Source: an uncultured Dysosmobacter sp. (GTDB taxonomy: Bacteria; Bacillota; Clostridia; Oscillospirales; Oscillospiraceae). Taken from it: DNA of 64,000 nucleotides. The position numbers and the translations under genes are program-made. The stretch spans positions 21,973 through 85,972 of the forward strand of contig CAKTHE010000007.1 of assembly GCA_934563745.1 (NCBI GenBank), given 5' to 3'. Below the pieces are notes generated by a model. The model did not search any database. It worked only from the letters and a program-made list of their open reading frames with translations, and was not told the DNA's origin. Positions 34,501 through 43,305 of the stretch are shown here, piece after piece. Each line of letters starts with the position of its first letter. The first letter of the stretch is position 1.

Positions 34501-35253
34501 GGCCTGCAGGTAACGGGCATAGGCGGCCTGGGCGCGGGGATCCTGAAATTGAATATTCCGCAGGATGGTGGAGAAGGTGGTGTGGCGGCAGTGATCGGAC
34601 CAGTACGTGTCCAGGATGCGGATCTCCGTAAGGGTGGGATCCCGCCCCTCCGTCTGAAAGTACGTGCGGCAGCACTGCAGGTCGGTAAGGTCCATGGCAA
34701 GGCCGAGCCGGTCCATCAGGCGGACCAGATCATCGTCGGAACAGGAGCGGAACCCAGTCAGAACCTCCGGCGGGGCCGGGGGCGCGGCAGTCAGCTCCAG
34801 CTGCTCCGGCAGCTCCAGCGCGGCCGGACGCGCCTCCACGGGGTTGATCAGATAGCTGCGGATCCGGGCAAGATCCTCCTCCCGCAGCGCACCGCTGAGC
34901 AGATAGACACGGGCGGTACGGACGAGGGGACGGATTCCCTGAGTCAAAAGCTGAATGCATTGGGCCGCGGAATCCGCCCGCTGGTCAAACTGACCGGGCA
35001 GATATTCCACGGCGATCACGGCATCCGCGCCCTCCGGCAGTGTTTCATAAACGTCATCCACCTGCGGCTCGGACAGGATGGTACGGACCACGCGGGAAAA
35101 AACGTCCCGGGAGAGGCCATCCACGTCGTAGCGGTTTAAAAGACGCAGGCCGCTTAAGGCGCGGATTCCCAAAAGAGTCTGAAACTCCCGCAGCAGGGCG
35201 GCAGCCTCCTGCTGCAGCCGGGGCTTTTTTTCAACATAGATCCGTTGTACCAT
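31555..35253 (-). CDS. purL: Phosphoribosylformylglycinamidine synthase, single-chain with glutaminase
   Basis: Large FGAM synthase of 1232 residues (FGAR + Gln + ATP to FGAM), fusing PurS-like, PurL and PurQ parts. Signs are the N-terminal linker and FGAR-AT segment ([37 protein letters not shown]), two AIRS-like halves, and a C-terminal class I glutaminase with Cys1072 ([11 protein letters not shown]), the SHGEGRF His and GHAER Glu region. Large PurL proteins are common in proteobacteria and also in many Clostridia. The ATG is four bases after the purD stop. Last gene of the pur cluster. Confidence 0.97.
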   Translation of the reverse strand: MVQRIYVEKKPRLQQEAAALLREFQTLLGIRALSGLRLLNRYDVDGLSRDVFSRVVRTILSEPQVDDVYETLPEGADAVIAVEYLPGQFDQRADSAAQCIQLLTQGIRPLVRTARVYLLSGALREEDLARIRSYLINPVEARPAALELPEQLELTAAPPAPPEVLTGFRSCSDDDLVRLMDRLGLAMDLTDLQCCRTYFQTEGRDPTLTEIRILDTYWSDHCRHTTFSTILRNIQFQDPRAQAAYARYLQAREDTGAGEKPITLMDLGTRAAKCLKAAELLTDLDESDEINACTVKIQADVDGEEQPWLFLFKNETHNHPTEIEPFGGAATCIGGAIRDPLAGRGYVYQAMRVTGAADPRTPLDRTLPGKLPQRRIVTEAARGYSSYGNQIGLATGLVDEMYHKGYAAKHLELGAVVGAVPAAYVRREAPRPGDVVILVGGRTGRDGCGGATGSSKSHTDKSVAECSAEVQKGNAPEERKLQRLFRNPEALRLIKRCNDFGAGGVSVAVGELSDSLAIDLSKVPKKYEGLNATELAISESQERMAVVVDAADAERFIALAAAENLEATPIASVTDTGRLTMDWNGQRVADLSRAFLNTNGASREADVVVERGIFEPEIPAADFRDAFLYYAGDLNVCSMQGLSERFDSTIGAGTLLMPFGGKYQKTPPHAMAAKLPVLHGDTTTCSLMAYGGDPYLLDADPYSGAYQAVTDSVCRVVASGGSRRHCWLSLQEYFPKLGSDPKRWGKPVAALLGAFSAQLDLEVAAIGGKDSMSGSFNDLDVPSTLISFAASIGSTKTIMSPEFKKAGHQVVLLEAAVTRDGLPEPNSLRHVLDTLEQAIADGVVSSVSFVENGGMAIAVMKQCFGNGMGFAFTGPFSSVQLFVRRPAAFLLELKRDYTGLGIPVGTVTNDGVITCGGQHITLRELAVPYEGALESIYPQKTQEQAAPLPVLRSKCACEAAPKIGIARPRVLIPVFPGTNCEYDSARAVERAGLIPEVLVLGNRSPQDVADAAQRFVYAAGRSQIIFLPGGFSGGDEPDGSAKFITAFFRNAAVKDATMSLLNERDGLMLGICNGFQALIKLGLVPYGRILDPDASCPTLTFNTIGRHQSRIVRTRIASTLSPWLSKTHVDQVYSVPISHGEGRFLCPPELLRELSEKGQLATQYVDLACRPTMDVAFNPNGSVWAVEGITSPDGRIFGKMGHAERIGRDLYQNVPGDYDLRLFEAAQDYFNV

Positions 35254-35256
35254 GGC

Positions 35257-36534
35257 TTACTCCTTCCCGGATGACAATGCGCGCTGTCCGATGTCGCGGC
35301 GCAGATATTTCCCTTCAAACTGAACTTCCTCTGCCGCGGCGTAGGCCTGCTGCAGCGCCTGGCGCAGGGTGGGCGCTGTGGCCGTGATCCCCAGAACCCG
35401 GCCGCCGGAGGTCACCAGCGAGCCGTCCGGAGTCAGGGCGTCGCCGGCGTGATAGCACCGGATATTTGCCGGAAAGCGGGCAGGCAGAGTGATCGGTTTT
35501 CCCTTTTCGTACGGCCCGGGGTATCCGCCGGAGGCCAGAATTACACAGGCCGCAGCCTCATCATACCACGCAATGTCCAGATCCGCCAGAGTTTCTTCTT
35601 CAACGGCCTGCATAATGCGCAGCAGACTGGTTTTTAAAAGCGGAAGAACGACCTGGGTTTCCGGGTCGCCGAAGCGGCAGTTGTACTCAATGACCTTGGG
35701 GCCCTGGGGCGTGAGCATCAGACCGAAGTATAAGCAGCCCTTAAAGGGACAGCCAGCCTCCCGCAGCGCAGCCAGGGTGGGCAGAAAAATGGTATCCATG
35801 CACTGCCGGGCGACTGCGGGCGTGTAATACGGATTGGGGGCGACGGTTCCCATGCCGCCGGTATTGGGGCCGGTGTCGCCTTCCCCGGCGCGCTTGTGGT
35901 CCATGGAGGAGATCATGGGGCGAATCGTGGTCCCGTCGGTGAAGGCCAGCACGCTGACCTCCGGTCCGGTGAGAAATTCTTCCACCACGATCTCGCGGCC
36001 GGCATCTCCGAAAGTCCGCTCTTCCATAATGCTCCGGACCGCAGCCCGGGCCTCTTCAAAATCGGCGGGGATCAGCACGCCCTTTCCCAGGGCCAGACCG
36101 TCCGCCTTGATGACGATGGGGTAGGCTGCGGTTTTCAGATAGGCCAGTGCCGTCTCCGGGTCGGTAAAGACCCGATAATCCGCCGTGGGGATCCCGTGGG
36201 TGCGCATCAGATTTTTGGCGAACACCTTGCTGGCCTCGATCCGCGCCTCGGCGGCGCTGGGGCCGAAGCAGGGGATCCCAACGGCGTGAAGCCGGTCCAC
36301 GCAGCCCATGGCCAGCGGATCATCCGGGGCGATCACGGCAAAATCGATAGCATTGCTTTGGGCGAAGTGCACGATCCCGTCCAGATCAGTGGCCCGGATG
36401 CCGGTGCACACGGCGTCGGCCGCAATGCCGCCGTTTCCGGGCAGGGCGTAAATCTGCCGGACCCGCGGGTCCTCCCGGAGCTTTTGGATGAGCGCGTGCT
36501 CGCGCCCGCCGCCGCCAACGACCATAAGGTTCAT
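35257..36534 (-). CDS. purD: Phosphoribosylamine-glycine ligase
   Basis: GAR synthetase of 425 residues, ATP-grasp fold. Motifs: N-terminal MNLMVVGGGGREHALIQKL, ADGLALGKGV (ATP lysine loop), NTGGMGTVAPNPYYT and EYNCRFGDPETQVVLP. AAGGAGG precedes ATG 36534, which is 23 codons inside the longest open frame. It is followed by purL after three bases. Confidence 0.97.
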   Translation of the reverse strand: MNLMVVGGGGREHALIQKLREDPRVRQIYALPGNGGIAADAVCTGIRATDLDGIVHFAQSNAIDFAVIAPDDPLAMGCVDRLHAVGIPCFGPSAAEARIEASKVFAKNLMRTHGIPTADYRVFTDPETALAYLKTAAYPIVIKADGLALGKGVLIPADFEEARAAVRSIMEERTFGDAGREIVVEEFLTGPEVSVLAFTDGTTIRPMISSMDHKRAGEGDTGPNTGGMGTVAPNPYYTPAVARQCMDTIFLPTLAALREAGCPFKGCLYFGLMLTPQGPKVIEYNCRFGDPETQVVLPLLKTSLLRIMQAVEEETLADLDIAWYDEAAACVILASGGYPGPYEKGKPITLPARFPANIRCYHAGDALTPDGSLVTSGGRVLGITATAPTLRQALQQAYAAAEEVQFEGKYLRRDIGQRALSSGKE

Positions 36535-36556
36535 GCAAGAGCCTCCTTGTAAAAAA

Positions 36557-37735
36557 TCAGTGATGGAATAGGCGCATGCCGGTGAAGACCATGACCATGC
36601 CATAGCGGTCCGCAGAGGCGATCACATGGTCATCCCGGATGGAGCCGCCCGGTTCCACAATGTACTGCACGCCGGATTTGCGGGCCCGCTCCACATTGTC
36701 CCCGAAGGGGAAAAACGCGTCCGAGCCCACGGTAACGCCGGACTGTGCGGCGATCCAGGCCCGCTTCTCCGCTGCGCTCAGGACCGGCGGCTTGACGCGG
36801 AAGGACTGCTGCCACACGCCGTCGGCCAGGATGTCCTCATATTCGTCGGAGAGATAAAGATCGATGGCGTTGTCCCGGTCCGGGCGGCGGATACCCTCAA
36901 CAAAGGAGAGCCCCAGGACCTTGGGATGGCGGCGCAAAAACCAGTTGTCCGCCTTGCTGCCGGCCAGACGGGTGCAGTGGATCCGGCTCTGCTGGCCGGC
37001 GCCTACACCGATGGCCTGCCCGTCCTTGACATAGCACACCGAATTGGACTGGGTATATTTTAAGGTGATCAGGGCGGTGAGCATATCCAGCGCCGCCGCA
37101 TCCGGAAGCGTCTTGTTTTTTGTGACGCGGTTTTCCAGCAGGGACCGGTCGATTTGAAAGGTATTGTGCCCCTGTTCAAAGGTGACGCCGAACACGTCCT
37201 TGCATTCCTGCGGGGCGGGCTCATAGGCGGGATCGATCTGCACGATGTTGTAGGCGCCTTTTTTCTTGGTTTTCAGGATCGCCAGAGCCTCGTCGGTGTA
37301 GCCGGGGGCGATGATGCCGTCCGAGACCTCGGCTTTCAGGTAAGAGGCGGCGGCGGCGTCGCACACGTCCGAAAGGGCGGCCCAATCCCCATAGGAGCAC
37401 AGCCGGTCCGCGCCCCGGGCGCGGATATAGGCGCTGGCAATGGGAGAGAGCTCCGCATCCGGGTCCACAAAATAGATCTGCCGGTCCGTCTCGGTCAGGG
37501 GTCGGGCCAGGGCGGCGCCGGCGGGGGAGACGTGCTTGAATGAGGCGGCGGCGGGCAGGCCGGTGGCCTCACGCAGCTCTTTGACCAGCTGCCAGGAGTT
37601 GAGCGCGTCCAGAAAGTTGATGTAGCCCGGCCGGCCGTTGAGGACCGTCACCGGAAGATCCTGCCCGCTTTTCATAAAGATGCGTGCGGGCTTTTGGTTG
37701 GGATTGCAGCCGTATTTCAGTTCCAGCTCGTTCAT
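36557..37735 (-). CDS. Stand-alone AICAR formyltransferase
   Basis: Phosphoribosylaminoimidazolecarboxamide formyltransferase of 392 residues (AICAR to FAICAR with 10-formyl-THF). It matches only the C-terminal AICARFT part of PurH: FKHVSPAGAALARPL with the Lys-His pair, and SDAFFPFGDNVERARKSGVQYIVEPGGS at the end. No MGS-like IMP-cyclohydrolase domain is fused and none is encoded elsewhere in the cluster. Such stand-alone forms are known in Clostridia. Ends 22 bases before purD. Confidence 0.93.
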   Translation of the reverse strand: MNELELKYGCNPNQKPARIFMKSGQDLPVTVLNGRPGYINFLDALNSWQLVKELREATGLPAAASFKHVSPAGAALARPLTETDRQIYFVDPDAELSPIASAYIRARGADRLCSYGDWAALSDVCDAAAASYLKAEVSDGIIAPGYTDEALAILKTKKKGAYNIVQIDPAYEPAPQECKDVFGVTFEQGHNTFQIDRSLLENRVTKNKTLPDAAALDMLTALITLKYTQSNSVCYVKDGQAIGVGAGQQSRIHCTRLAGSKADNWFLRRHPKVLGLSFVEGIRRPDRDNAIDLYLSDEYEDILADGVWQQSFRVKPPVLSAAEKRAWIAAQSGVTVGSDAFFPFGDNVERARKSGVQYIVEPGGSIRDDHVIASADRYGMVMVFTGMRLFHH

Positions 37736-37772
37736 GGTATGTTCCCTTCTGCCGCTGCGGCGGCGACCCGGT

Positions 37773-38384
37773 TTATCCCTGCATTTGAATGATCTGCCGG
37801 CAGACCTGTTCGGCCGCCTGCGGAAGAAGAATCCACTCCGCCTGCTCCATGACCCGGCGCTGCAGTGTCTGCGGGGTATCGTCCGGCAGGACCTCCACGG
37901 CTTTTTGCAGCAGGATCCGTCCGCCGTCCGGGATCTCGTTGACCAGATGCACGGTGGCCCCGGTGAGGCGGACGCCGCGGGCCAGGGCGGCTTCGTGGAC
38001 CTTCAGCCCATAAAAGCCCTTGCCGCAGAAAGCGGGGATCAGGGACGGGTGGACATTCAAAATCCGTTCCGGCCAGTGGCGGACAAATTCCGCAGAGAGA
38101 ATGGACAAAAAGCCGGCCAGAATGATGCAGTCCACCTGATAGGCGGCCAGCTTCACGGCCAGCGTGGCCTCAAAGCTCTCCTGCGAGATCCCGGCGCGGG
38201 GGATGGCTACGCCGGGCACCCCATGGCGCCTGGCGCGCTCCAGCGCGTAAGCCTCCGGATTGCTGGAGACTACCAGTACGATCTCTCCGTGGGGAAGCTT
38301 CCCGGCTTCCTGCGCTTCCAGAAGCGCCTCCAGATTGGTGCCTCCGCCGGAGACCAAAACGGCAATGTTCGCTTTTTTCAGCAT
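37773..38384 (-). CDS. purN: Phosphoribosylglycinamide formyltransferase
   Basis: GART of 203 residues using 10-formyl-THF. It has the N-terminal VLVSGGGTNLEALLEA, the folate/catalytic region ILNVHPSLIPAFCGKGFYG with active-site Asn and His, and TGATVHLVNEIPDGGRIL with the catalytic Asp. The start codon overlaps the purM end by seven bases, implying translational coupling. Confidence 0.97.
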   Translation of the reverse strand: MLKKANIAVLVSGGGTNLEALLEAQEAGKLPHGEIVLVVSSNPEAYALERARRHGVPGVAIPRAGISQESFEATLAVKLAAYQVDCIILAGFLSILSAEFVRHWPERILNVHPSLIPAFCGKGFYGLKVHEAALARGVRLTGATVHLVNEIPDGGRILLQKAVEVLPDDTPQTLQRRVMEQAEWILLPQAAEQVCRQIIQMQG

Positions 38385-39412
38385 AGCACAATTTTCTCCT
38401 CATTGGCAACTATTTCGCCGATGAGATAGGCGTCGCAGCCGGCCTGCCGCAGGACGTTCAGCGCGGTGTCCGCGTCCGGGCCGTGGACCGTCAGGGTCAT
38501 GCCGACGCCCATGTTGTATGTATTGAACAGCTCCCGCTCCGGAAGGCCCCCCAATGCGGCGAGCATCCGGAAGATCGGCAGGACGCGGATCTTTTCCCGG
38601 AAGATCCGGGCACACAGCCCGTCGGGAATGGAGCGCGGGACATTTTCATAAAAGCCGCCGCCGGTGATGTGGCTGATGCCGCAGACCTCCACGGCCCCAA
38701 TGCAGGCAAGGACAGGCTTGACGTAGAGGGCGGTGGGTTCCAGCAGCGCTTCGCCGATCGTGCAGCCCAGCTCCCCGGAGTAGACGTTCAGGTCGCGGTT
38801 TTCCACGTCGAAGACTTTACGCACCAGGGAATAGCCGTTGGAGTGAAGCCCGGTGGAGGGCAGGGCCAGAATGACGTCGCCGGGACGGGTGGCCCGGCCG
38901 TCAATGATCCGGGAACGGTCCGCAAGGCCGACGGAGAAGCCGGCCAGATCGTAATCCTCCGGTGCCATCGTGCCCGGATGCTCGGCAGTTTCGCCGCCGA
39001 TAAGGGCGCAGCCGGACCGGACGCAGCCCTCCGCCACGCCGGAGACGATGGAGGCGACCTTTTGGGGTTCGTTTTTGCCCAGGGCAATATAGTCCAGGAA
39101 GAACAGGGGTTTGGCACCGGTGCAGACGATGTCGTTGACGCACATGGCCACGCAGTCGATGCCGATGGTGTCGTGCTTGTCCAGGAGCTGGGCAATGCGC
39201 AGCTTGGTGCCGACTCCGTCAGTCCCGGAGACCAGCACCGGCTCGCGCAGACCCTTCAGATCCGGCGCAAACAGGCCGCCGAAGCCTCCGATATCCGAGA
39301 TTACGCCGGGAATCATCGTGCGCTGCACATGGCCGCGCATCAGGCGGACGCCCTCGTATCCTGCTTCAATGTCTACGCCGGCTTCCCGGTAACGATCGCT
39401 GTAACTGCGCAT
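38378..39412 (-). CDS. purM: Phosphoribosylformylglycinamidine cyclo-ligase
   Basis: AIR synthetase of 344 residues. Motifs include DGVGTKLRIAQLLDKHDTIG, MCVNDIVCTGAKPLFFLDY, IGGETAEHPG and HITGGGFYENVPR. It starts directly after the purF stop and overlaps purN. Confidence 0.97.
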   Translation of the reverse strand: MRSYSDRYREAGVDIEAGYEGVRLMRGHVQRTMIPGVISDIGGFGGLFAPDLKGLREPVLVSGTDGVGTKLRIAQLLDKHDTIGIDCVAMCVNDIVCTGAKPLFFLDYIALGKNEPQKVASIVSGVAEGCVRSGCALIGGETAEHPGTMAPEDYDLAGFSVGLADRSRIIDGRATRPGDVILALPSTGLHSNGYSLVRKVFDVENRDLNVYSGELGCTIGEALLEPTALYVKPVLACIGAVEVCGISHITGGGFYENVPRSIPDGLCARIFREKIRVLPIFRMLAALGGLPERELFNTYNMGVGMTLTVHGPDADTALNVLRQAGCDAYLIGEIVANEEKIVLC

Positions 39413-40876
39413 TTAGTTTGCCTCCCGTTCGCTGATTTTGTGTTCAAAGCGGTCCTTGCCGCTGTTGCGGGGAACCTCCGTGGGATAGCCGCCGCCAAAG
39501 CAGGCGGTGCAAAAGCCGTTTTCCGTCCGGTCCGCCAGCTTGACCACATCCGTAAGGCTTAGATAGCCCAAAGAATCCACGCCGATGATCTTGGCGATTT
39601 CGGGGATGGTGTGCTGATTGGCGATGAGCTTGGCCGGGTCGTCGATGTCCGTGCCGTAATAGCAGGCGGCCACAAACGGCGGCGCGCTGACCCGCATATG
39701 GATCTCCTTGGCACCGGCCCGGCGCAGCAGGTCGATGGTGCGCCGGCAGGTGGTTCCGCGCACAATGGAGTCGTCGATCAGAACGACCCGCTTTCCCTCG
39801 ACAACCGAGCGAATGGGGTTGAGCTTGATGTTGACCTCATTTTCCCGCATGGTCTGGGTGGGAGAGATAAATGTGCGGCCGATGTATTTGTTTTTGATGA
39901 AGCCAATGCCGTAAGGGATACCGCTCTGCCGGGCATAGCCCAGCGCTGCGTCCAGACCGGAGTCCGGAACGCCGATGACGATGTCCGCCTGCACCGGATG
40001 CTCCAGGGCCAGGAAGGCACCGGCCCGCTGCCGGGCCACCTGGACAGAGCTGCCGTCGATCACTGAGTCCGGCCGGGCAAAATAGATGAATTCAAAGACG
40101 CAAAGACGCTTTTCCGCCTTGCCGCAGTGCCCGGTCATGGAGCGGATGCCGTTTTTATCCACTACCACGATTTCGCCGGGAGTCAGATCCCGGTCAAAGC
40201 AGGCACCGATGGCGTCCAGGGCACAGCTTTCCGAGGCGAACACCACGGATCCGTCCGGCAGGTGCCCCATGCACAGCGGGCGGAACCCGTGCGGATCCCG
40301 GACGGCGATCAGCTTGGTGGGGGAGCTGAGGACCAGGGAGTACGCGCCCTGGATCCGGTCCATGGCGGCGCTGACAGCCTCTTCAATAGAGCTGTGGCGC
40401 AGCCGCTCCTGCACAATAATATAGGAGATCACTTCGGTGTCCGAGGTGGTTTGAAAGATGGAGCCGCGGCTTTCCAGCTCTTCCCGCAGGGGGAAGGAGT
40501 TGGTCAGGTTTCCGTTGTGGGCCAAAGCCATGCGGCCCTTGTGGTGATTGACCACGATGGGCTGAACGTTGCGCTTGTTGTCCGAGCCGGTGGTGCCGTA
40601 GCGGACGTGTCCCACGGCAATGTTTCCGGTGCCCAGAGCGGCCAGCTGCGCCGGGGGAAAGACTTCGCTGACAAGGCCCACATCCCGGTGCACCCGGAAA
40701 AGCCCGTCGTCATTGACCACAATGCCGGCGCTCTCCTGCCCGCGGTGCTGCAGGGCATACAGCGCGTAGTAGGCGAGGCTCGCCACATCCGCGGTTTCCC
40801 GCGAAAAAACGCCGAACACGCCGCACTCCTCGTGGAGGTGGCGTGCCGGGATCACACAGCCCTCAGTCCGCATCAT
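39413..40876 (-). CDS. purF: Amidophosphoribosyltransferase
   Basis: First committed purine enzyme (PRPP + Gln to phosphoribosylamine), 487 residues. After a 17-residue propeptide the N-terminal nucleophile Cys18 is expected (HEECGVFGVFS). The PRPP loop is KRVVLIDDSIVRGTTCR. The tail GFCTACFGGGYPTEVP gives two of the Cys that bind a [4Fe-4S] cluster in the Bacillus-type enzyme, so it is probably the oxygen-sensitive form. The start overlaps the purC end by 14 bases. Confidence 0.97.
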   Translation of the reverse strand: MMRTEGCVIPARHLHEECGVFGVFSRETADVASLAYYALYALQHRGQESAGIVVNDDGLFRVHRDVGLVSEVFPPAQLAALGTGNIAVGHVRYGTTGSDNKRNVQPIVVNHHKGRMALAHNGNLTNSFPLREELESRGSIFQTTSDTEVISYIIVQERLRHSSIEEAVSAAMDRIQGAYSLVLSSPTKLIAVRDPHGFRPLCMGHLPDGSVVFASESCALDAIGACFDRDLTPGEIVVVDKNGIRSMTGHCGKAEKRLCVFEFIYFARPDSVIDGSSVQVARQRAGAFLALEHPVQADIVIGVPDSGLDAALGYARQSGIPYGIGFIKNKYIGRTFISPTQTMRENEVNIKLNPIRSVVEGKRVVLIDDSIVRGTTCRRTIDLLRRAGAKEIHMRVSAPPFVAACYYGTDIDDPAKLIANQHTIPEIAKIIGVDSLGYLSLTDVVKLADRTENGFCTACFGGGYPTEVPRNSGKDRFEHKISEREAN

Positions 40877-41582
40877 GGCGCAGCAGACGGTTCATGACCT
40901 CGGTGTAGGCGTCTTCCACACCGCCGAGATCTCTGCGGAAACGGTCTTTATCCAGCTTTTCGTGGGTTTTGGAATCCCACAGACGGCAGGTGTCCGGGCT
41001 GATCTCATCGGCCAGGACAATGGTGCCGTCCGGCGTTTTGCCGAATTCCAGCTTAAAGTCCACCAGCGTTACGCCGCAGGAGGCCCAAAAGGCACGAAGC
41101 ACGTCGTTCACGGCGAAGGCATATTTTTTAATGGTCTCGATCTCGTCCCAGGTGGCCAGCTTCAGGGCCACGGCGTGGTAGGCATTGAGCAGGGGATCGT
41201 CCAGCTCGTCGCACTTATAGGAGAATTCGATGGTGGGTGCGTCAAATACGATGCCCTCTTCCACCCCGTAGCGGGAGGCGAAGTGCCCGGCGGAGATGTT
41301 GCGGATGATTACCTCCAGGGGGACAATGTCGACTTTTTTTACCAGGGTTTCCCGCTCGGACAGCTCCTTGACGAAATGGGTGGGAATGCCGGCCTTTTCC
41401 ATACGCACCATCAGGCGGTTGGTCATCTGATTGTTGATGACGCCCTTACCGGAGATGGAGCCCTTTTTCTGGCCGTTAAACGCGGTGGCGTCATCCTTGT
41501 AATCCACGATGTAGAGGGAAGGGTCATCGGTTTTGAATACTTTCTTGGCTTTTCCTTCGTAGATCTGTTCCAGCTTCTGCAT
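40863..41582 (-). CDS. purC: SAICAR synthase
   Basis: Phosphoribosylaminoimidazole-succinocarboxamide synthase, 239 residues (CAIR + Asp + ATP). Signatures: YEGKAKKVF, KGVINNQMTNRLM, VPLEVIIRNISAGHFASRYG and LVDFKLEFG. AGGAGG precedes the ATG. The 67-base gap to purE is the largest in the operon. Confidence 0.97.
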   Translation of the reverse strand: MQKLEQIYEGKAKKVFKTDDPSLYIVDYKDDATAFNGQKKGSISGKGVINNQMTNRLMVRMEKAGIPTHFVKELSERETLVKKVDIVPLEVIIRNISAGHFASRYGVEEGIVFDAPTIEFSYKCDELDDPLLNAYHAVALKLATWDEIETIKKYAFAVNDVLRAFWASCGVTLVDFKLEFGKTPDGTIVLADEISPDTCRLWDSKTHEKLDKDRFRRDLGGVEDAYTEVMNRLLRHDAD

Positions 41583-41649
41583 GGGAAATCCTCCTCGTCT
41601 CGATTAAAAATCAATGAAAACACGGCGTGTTTGCGCCGAAAACGGTTCT

Positions 41650-42144
41650 TCAGGTCCGCAGCTTCTCCTGCAGGCGGGCATCCTTTTCCGCAACGCCGCG
41701 GCACTGCTCCTGCCGCTTTGCCTCCAGGGCCTGAGCCAGCCCTTCGTCGGAGACGGCCAGGATCTCGATCGCCAGCAGTGCGGCATTGACCGCTCCGTCG
41801 ATGGCGACGGTGGCCACGGGGATGCCGGAGGGCATCTGCACGGTGGAGAGCAGGGCATCCAGCCCATCCAGGGTGGAGGACTTGACCGGGATGCCGATGA
41901 CGGGAAGCGTGGTCTGGGCGGCGGCGGCGCCGGCCAGATGGGCAGCCTTCCCCGCGGCGCAGAGGATGGCGGCAAACCCGGCTGCCCGCGCGCCGGAGCA
42001 GAAGGTGCGCACGGCCTCAGGGGAGCGGTGGGCGGACATTACGTGTGCTTCCCAGGGAACGGAATAGGAAGTGAGAACATCCAAAGCGGGCTGCACGACC
42101 GGCAGGTCGCTGTCGCTGCCCATTATAATGGCTATTTTTTTCAT
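41650..42144 (-). CDS. purE: N5-carboxyaminoimidazole ribonucleotide mutase
   Basis: PurE of 164 residues. The conserved core is MGSDSDLPVVQPAL, VMSAHRSPEAV (active-site His), AGKAAHLAGAAAAQTTLPVIGIPV. No purK lies in the window, so the CO2-fixing step either uses a remote PurK or this is a PurK-independent PurE; the sequence alone does not settle it. AAAGGAT precedes ATG 42144; the open frame reads further upstream into the GntR gene. First enzyme gene of the cluster, 22 bases after the regulator. Confidence 0.95.
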   Translation of the reverse strand: MKKIAIIMGSDSDLPVVQPALDVLTSYSVPWEAHVMSAHRSPEAVRTFCSGARAAGFAAILCAAGKAAHLAGAAAAQTTLPVIGIPVKSSTLDGLDALLSTVQMPSGIPVATVAIDGAVNAALLAIEILAVSDEGLAQALEAKRQEQCRGVAEKDARLQEKLRT

Positions 42145-42166
42145 AATAGTATCCTTTCTGCGGAGA

Positions 42167-42892
42167 TCAGAGCTTTTTCCGCATGACGGTGTGCTTGATG
42201 ATCCCGTCGGCATAGTACTCGTCGGAGAACAGCACCGGCGTGCCCTCCAGATCAAAATCCACCTCTTCCATGTGCAGCAGCGGCGTGCCGATGGAGCAGT
42301 CGAATACTTCGCTTAAAGCGGCATCGGCCACGGCGGGGCGGACCTCTGTCAGGTCCATGTAGGGAGTCACACCGCAGAAGCGCTGCAGAAAATGGAAGAT
42401 CGGCTGCTTATAATCCCGGAGGGAAGCCTTGCCGTGGGCCAGGGACTTTTCGATCACATCCTCGCAGTAAATGGCAGGACGGCCGTCGGCGGTCACCAGA
42501 CGGGCGACCCGGATCATCGGTGTGCCCACCGGGAGATGAAGCTTTTCCGCCAGTTTTTCATCCGCCGTTCCATCCGAAACGCGGACGAAAGCCAGCGCAG
42601 GCTTTTTCCCGGCGCTGCGGATCATGTCCATGAATTCAACTTCAATGTCCATGCGGGTGGGGACGTCCAATACGTGGCGGTTGATTACCGTGCCGACACC
42701 GTGCCGGCGTGTGATGAAGCCCTCTCGCTCCAAAGAGGCGAGGATGTCCCGCAGCTGGGTACGGCTGATGCCCAGACGCTCAGCGAGAACACTTTCCCGG
42801 GGAAGACGCTCGCAGTGACGGAAGGGGCCGCTTTTCATGGCGGTCAAAAGCTGGGCGCGTATGGTTTTGGACTGCGAAGGCTGCGTGCTCAT
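42167..42892 (-). CDS. GntR-family regulator (UTRA type) heading the purine operon
   Basis: Transcription factor of 241 residues with an N-terminal GntR winged helix (LPRESVLAERLGISRTQLRDIL, LEREGFITRRHGVGT) and a UTRA ligand-binding domain (about 75-235). It lies 22 bases before purE on the same strand and shares the only good promoter found, so it is probably co-transcribed and autoregulated. Whether the ligand is a purine intermediate is inference; known pur regulators in Firmicutes are usually PurR or riboswitches. Confidence 0.92.
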   Translation of the reverse strand: MSTQPSQSKTIRAQLLTAMKSGPFRHCERLPRESVLAERLGISRTQLRDILASLEREGFITRRHGVGTVINRHVLDVPTRMDIEVEFMDMIRSAGKKPALAFVRVSDGTADEKLAEKLHLPVGTPMIRVARLVTADGRPAIYCEDVIEKSLAHGKASLRDYKQPIFHFLQRFCGVTPYMDLTEVRPAVADAALSEVFDCSIGTPLLHMEEVDFDLEGTPVLFSDEYYADGIIKHTVMRKKL

Positions 42893-42934
42893 AAAAAATC
42901 ACCTCGGTTGTTAAATTCCGGATGTCTGGGAAAT

Positions 42935-42969
42935 GGAAAGGAAGTACCTTTCCATATAAGGTAATACCT
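42935..42969. promoter_or_regulatory. Two palindromes over the GntR/pur transcription start
   Basis: GGAAAGG and CCTTTCC (7-bp arms, 5-base spacer, 42935-42953) and AGGTAATACCT (11-base perfect palindrome, 42959-42969) lie just downstream of the -10 box. Such sites suit a dimeric repressor, most simply the GntR protein encoded next to them. Confidence 0.65.
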
Positions 42970-43000
42970 ATTATAGAGGCCCGCGCCCACTTTGCGCAAT
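42970..43000 (-). promoter_or_regulatory. Promoter of the GntR-pur operon
   Basis: On the minus strand TTGCGC, an 18-base spacer, then TATAAT (complement of 42970-42975), followed at once by the palindromes. No purine riboswitch is visible in the leader. Confidence 0.65.
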
Positions 43001-43210
43001 TGACAAAATAGCCAGATTCCGACAGGAAAATCCGGAAGGGCTTGTGGCCTCCACCAGAGAGGCGCTTATACGGAAAGAGCGGCGAAATCGAAGGAGGGAC
43101 GGTGAGACGCCTGGACACGGTCTCTGCAAAAATCGACATTTTATATAATGCGGCCGACTCATTTATAGATAAAATGACGAAGCAAAACTATATCCGTCTG
43201 AAATGAATCT

Positions 43211-43278
43211 GTGGTAAACTAAAATTAGCGTACTTTTGGTTGATTTTATTTGAAAGCGTGCGGCAGGGTGTGCCGCAC
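43211..43278 (+). promoter_or_regulatory. Putative extended -10 and leader hairpin of the Na/Pi transporter
   Basis: TGGTAAACT (43211-43219) could be an extended -10. A perfect 8-bp hairpin (43258-43265 with 43271-43278) lies 27 bases before the start codon. The rest of the 42893-43305 gap shows no gene. Confidence 0.4.
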
Positions 43279-43305
43279 CGTGCTGAGAAGAGGAATCCGA
43301 ATCAG

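Noticed and set aside
42893..43305. Purine (guanine) riboswitch upstream of the pur operon
   Set aside because: No aptamer core is seen; only palindromes next to a promoter.
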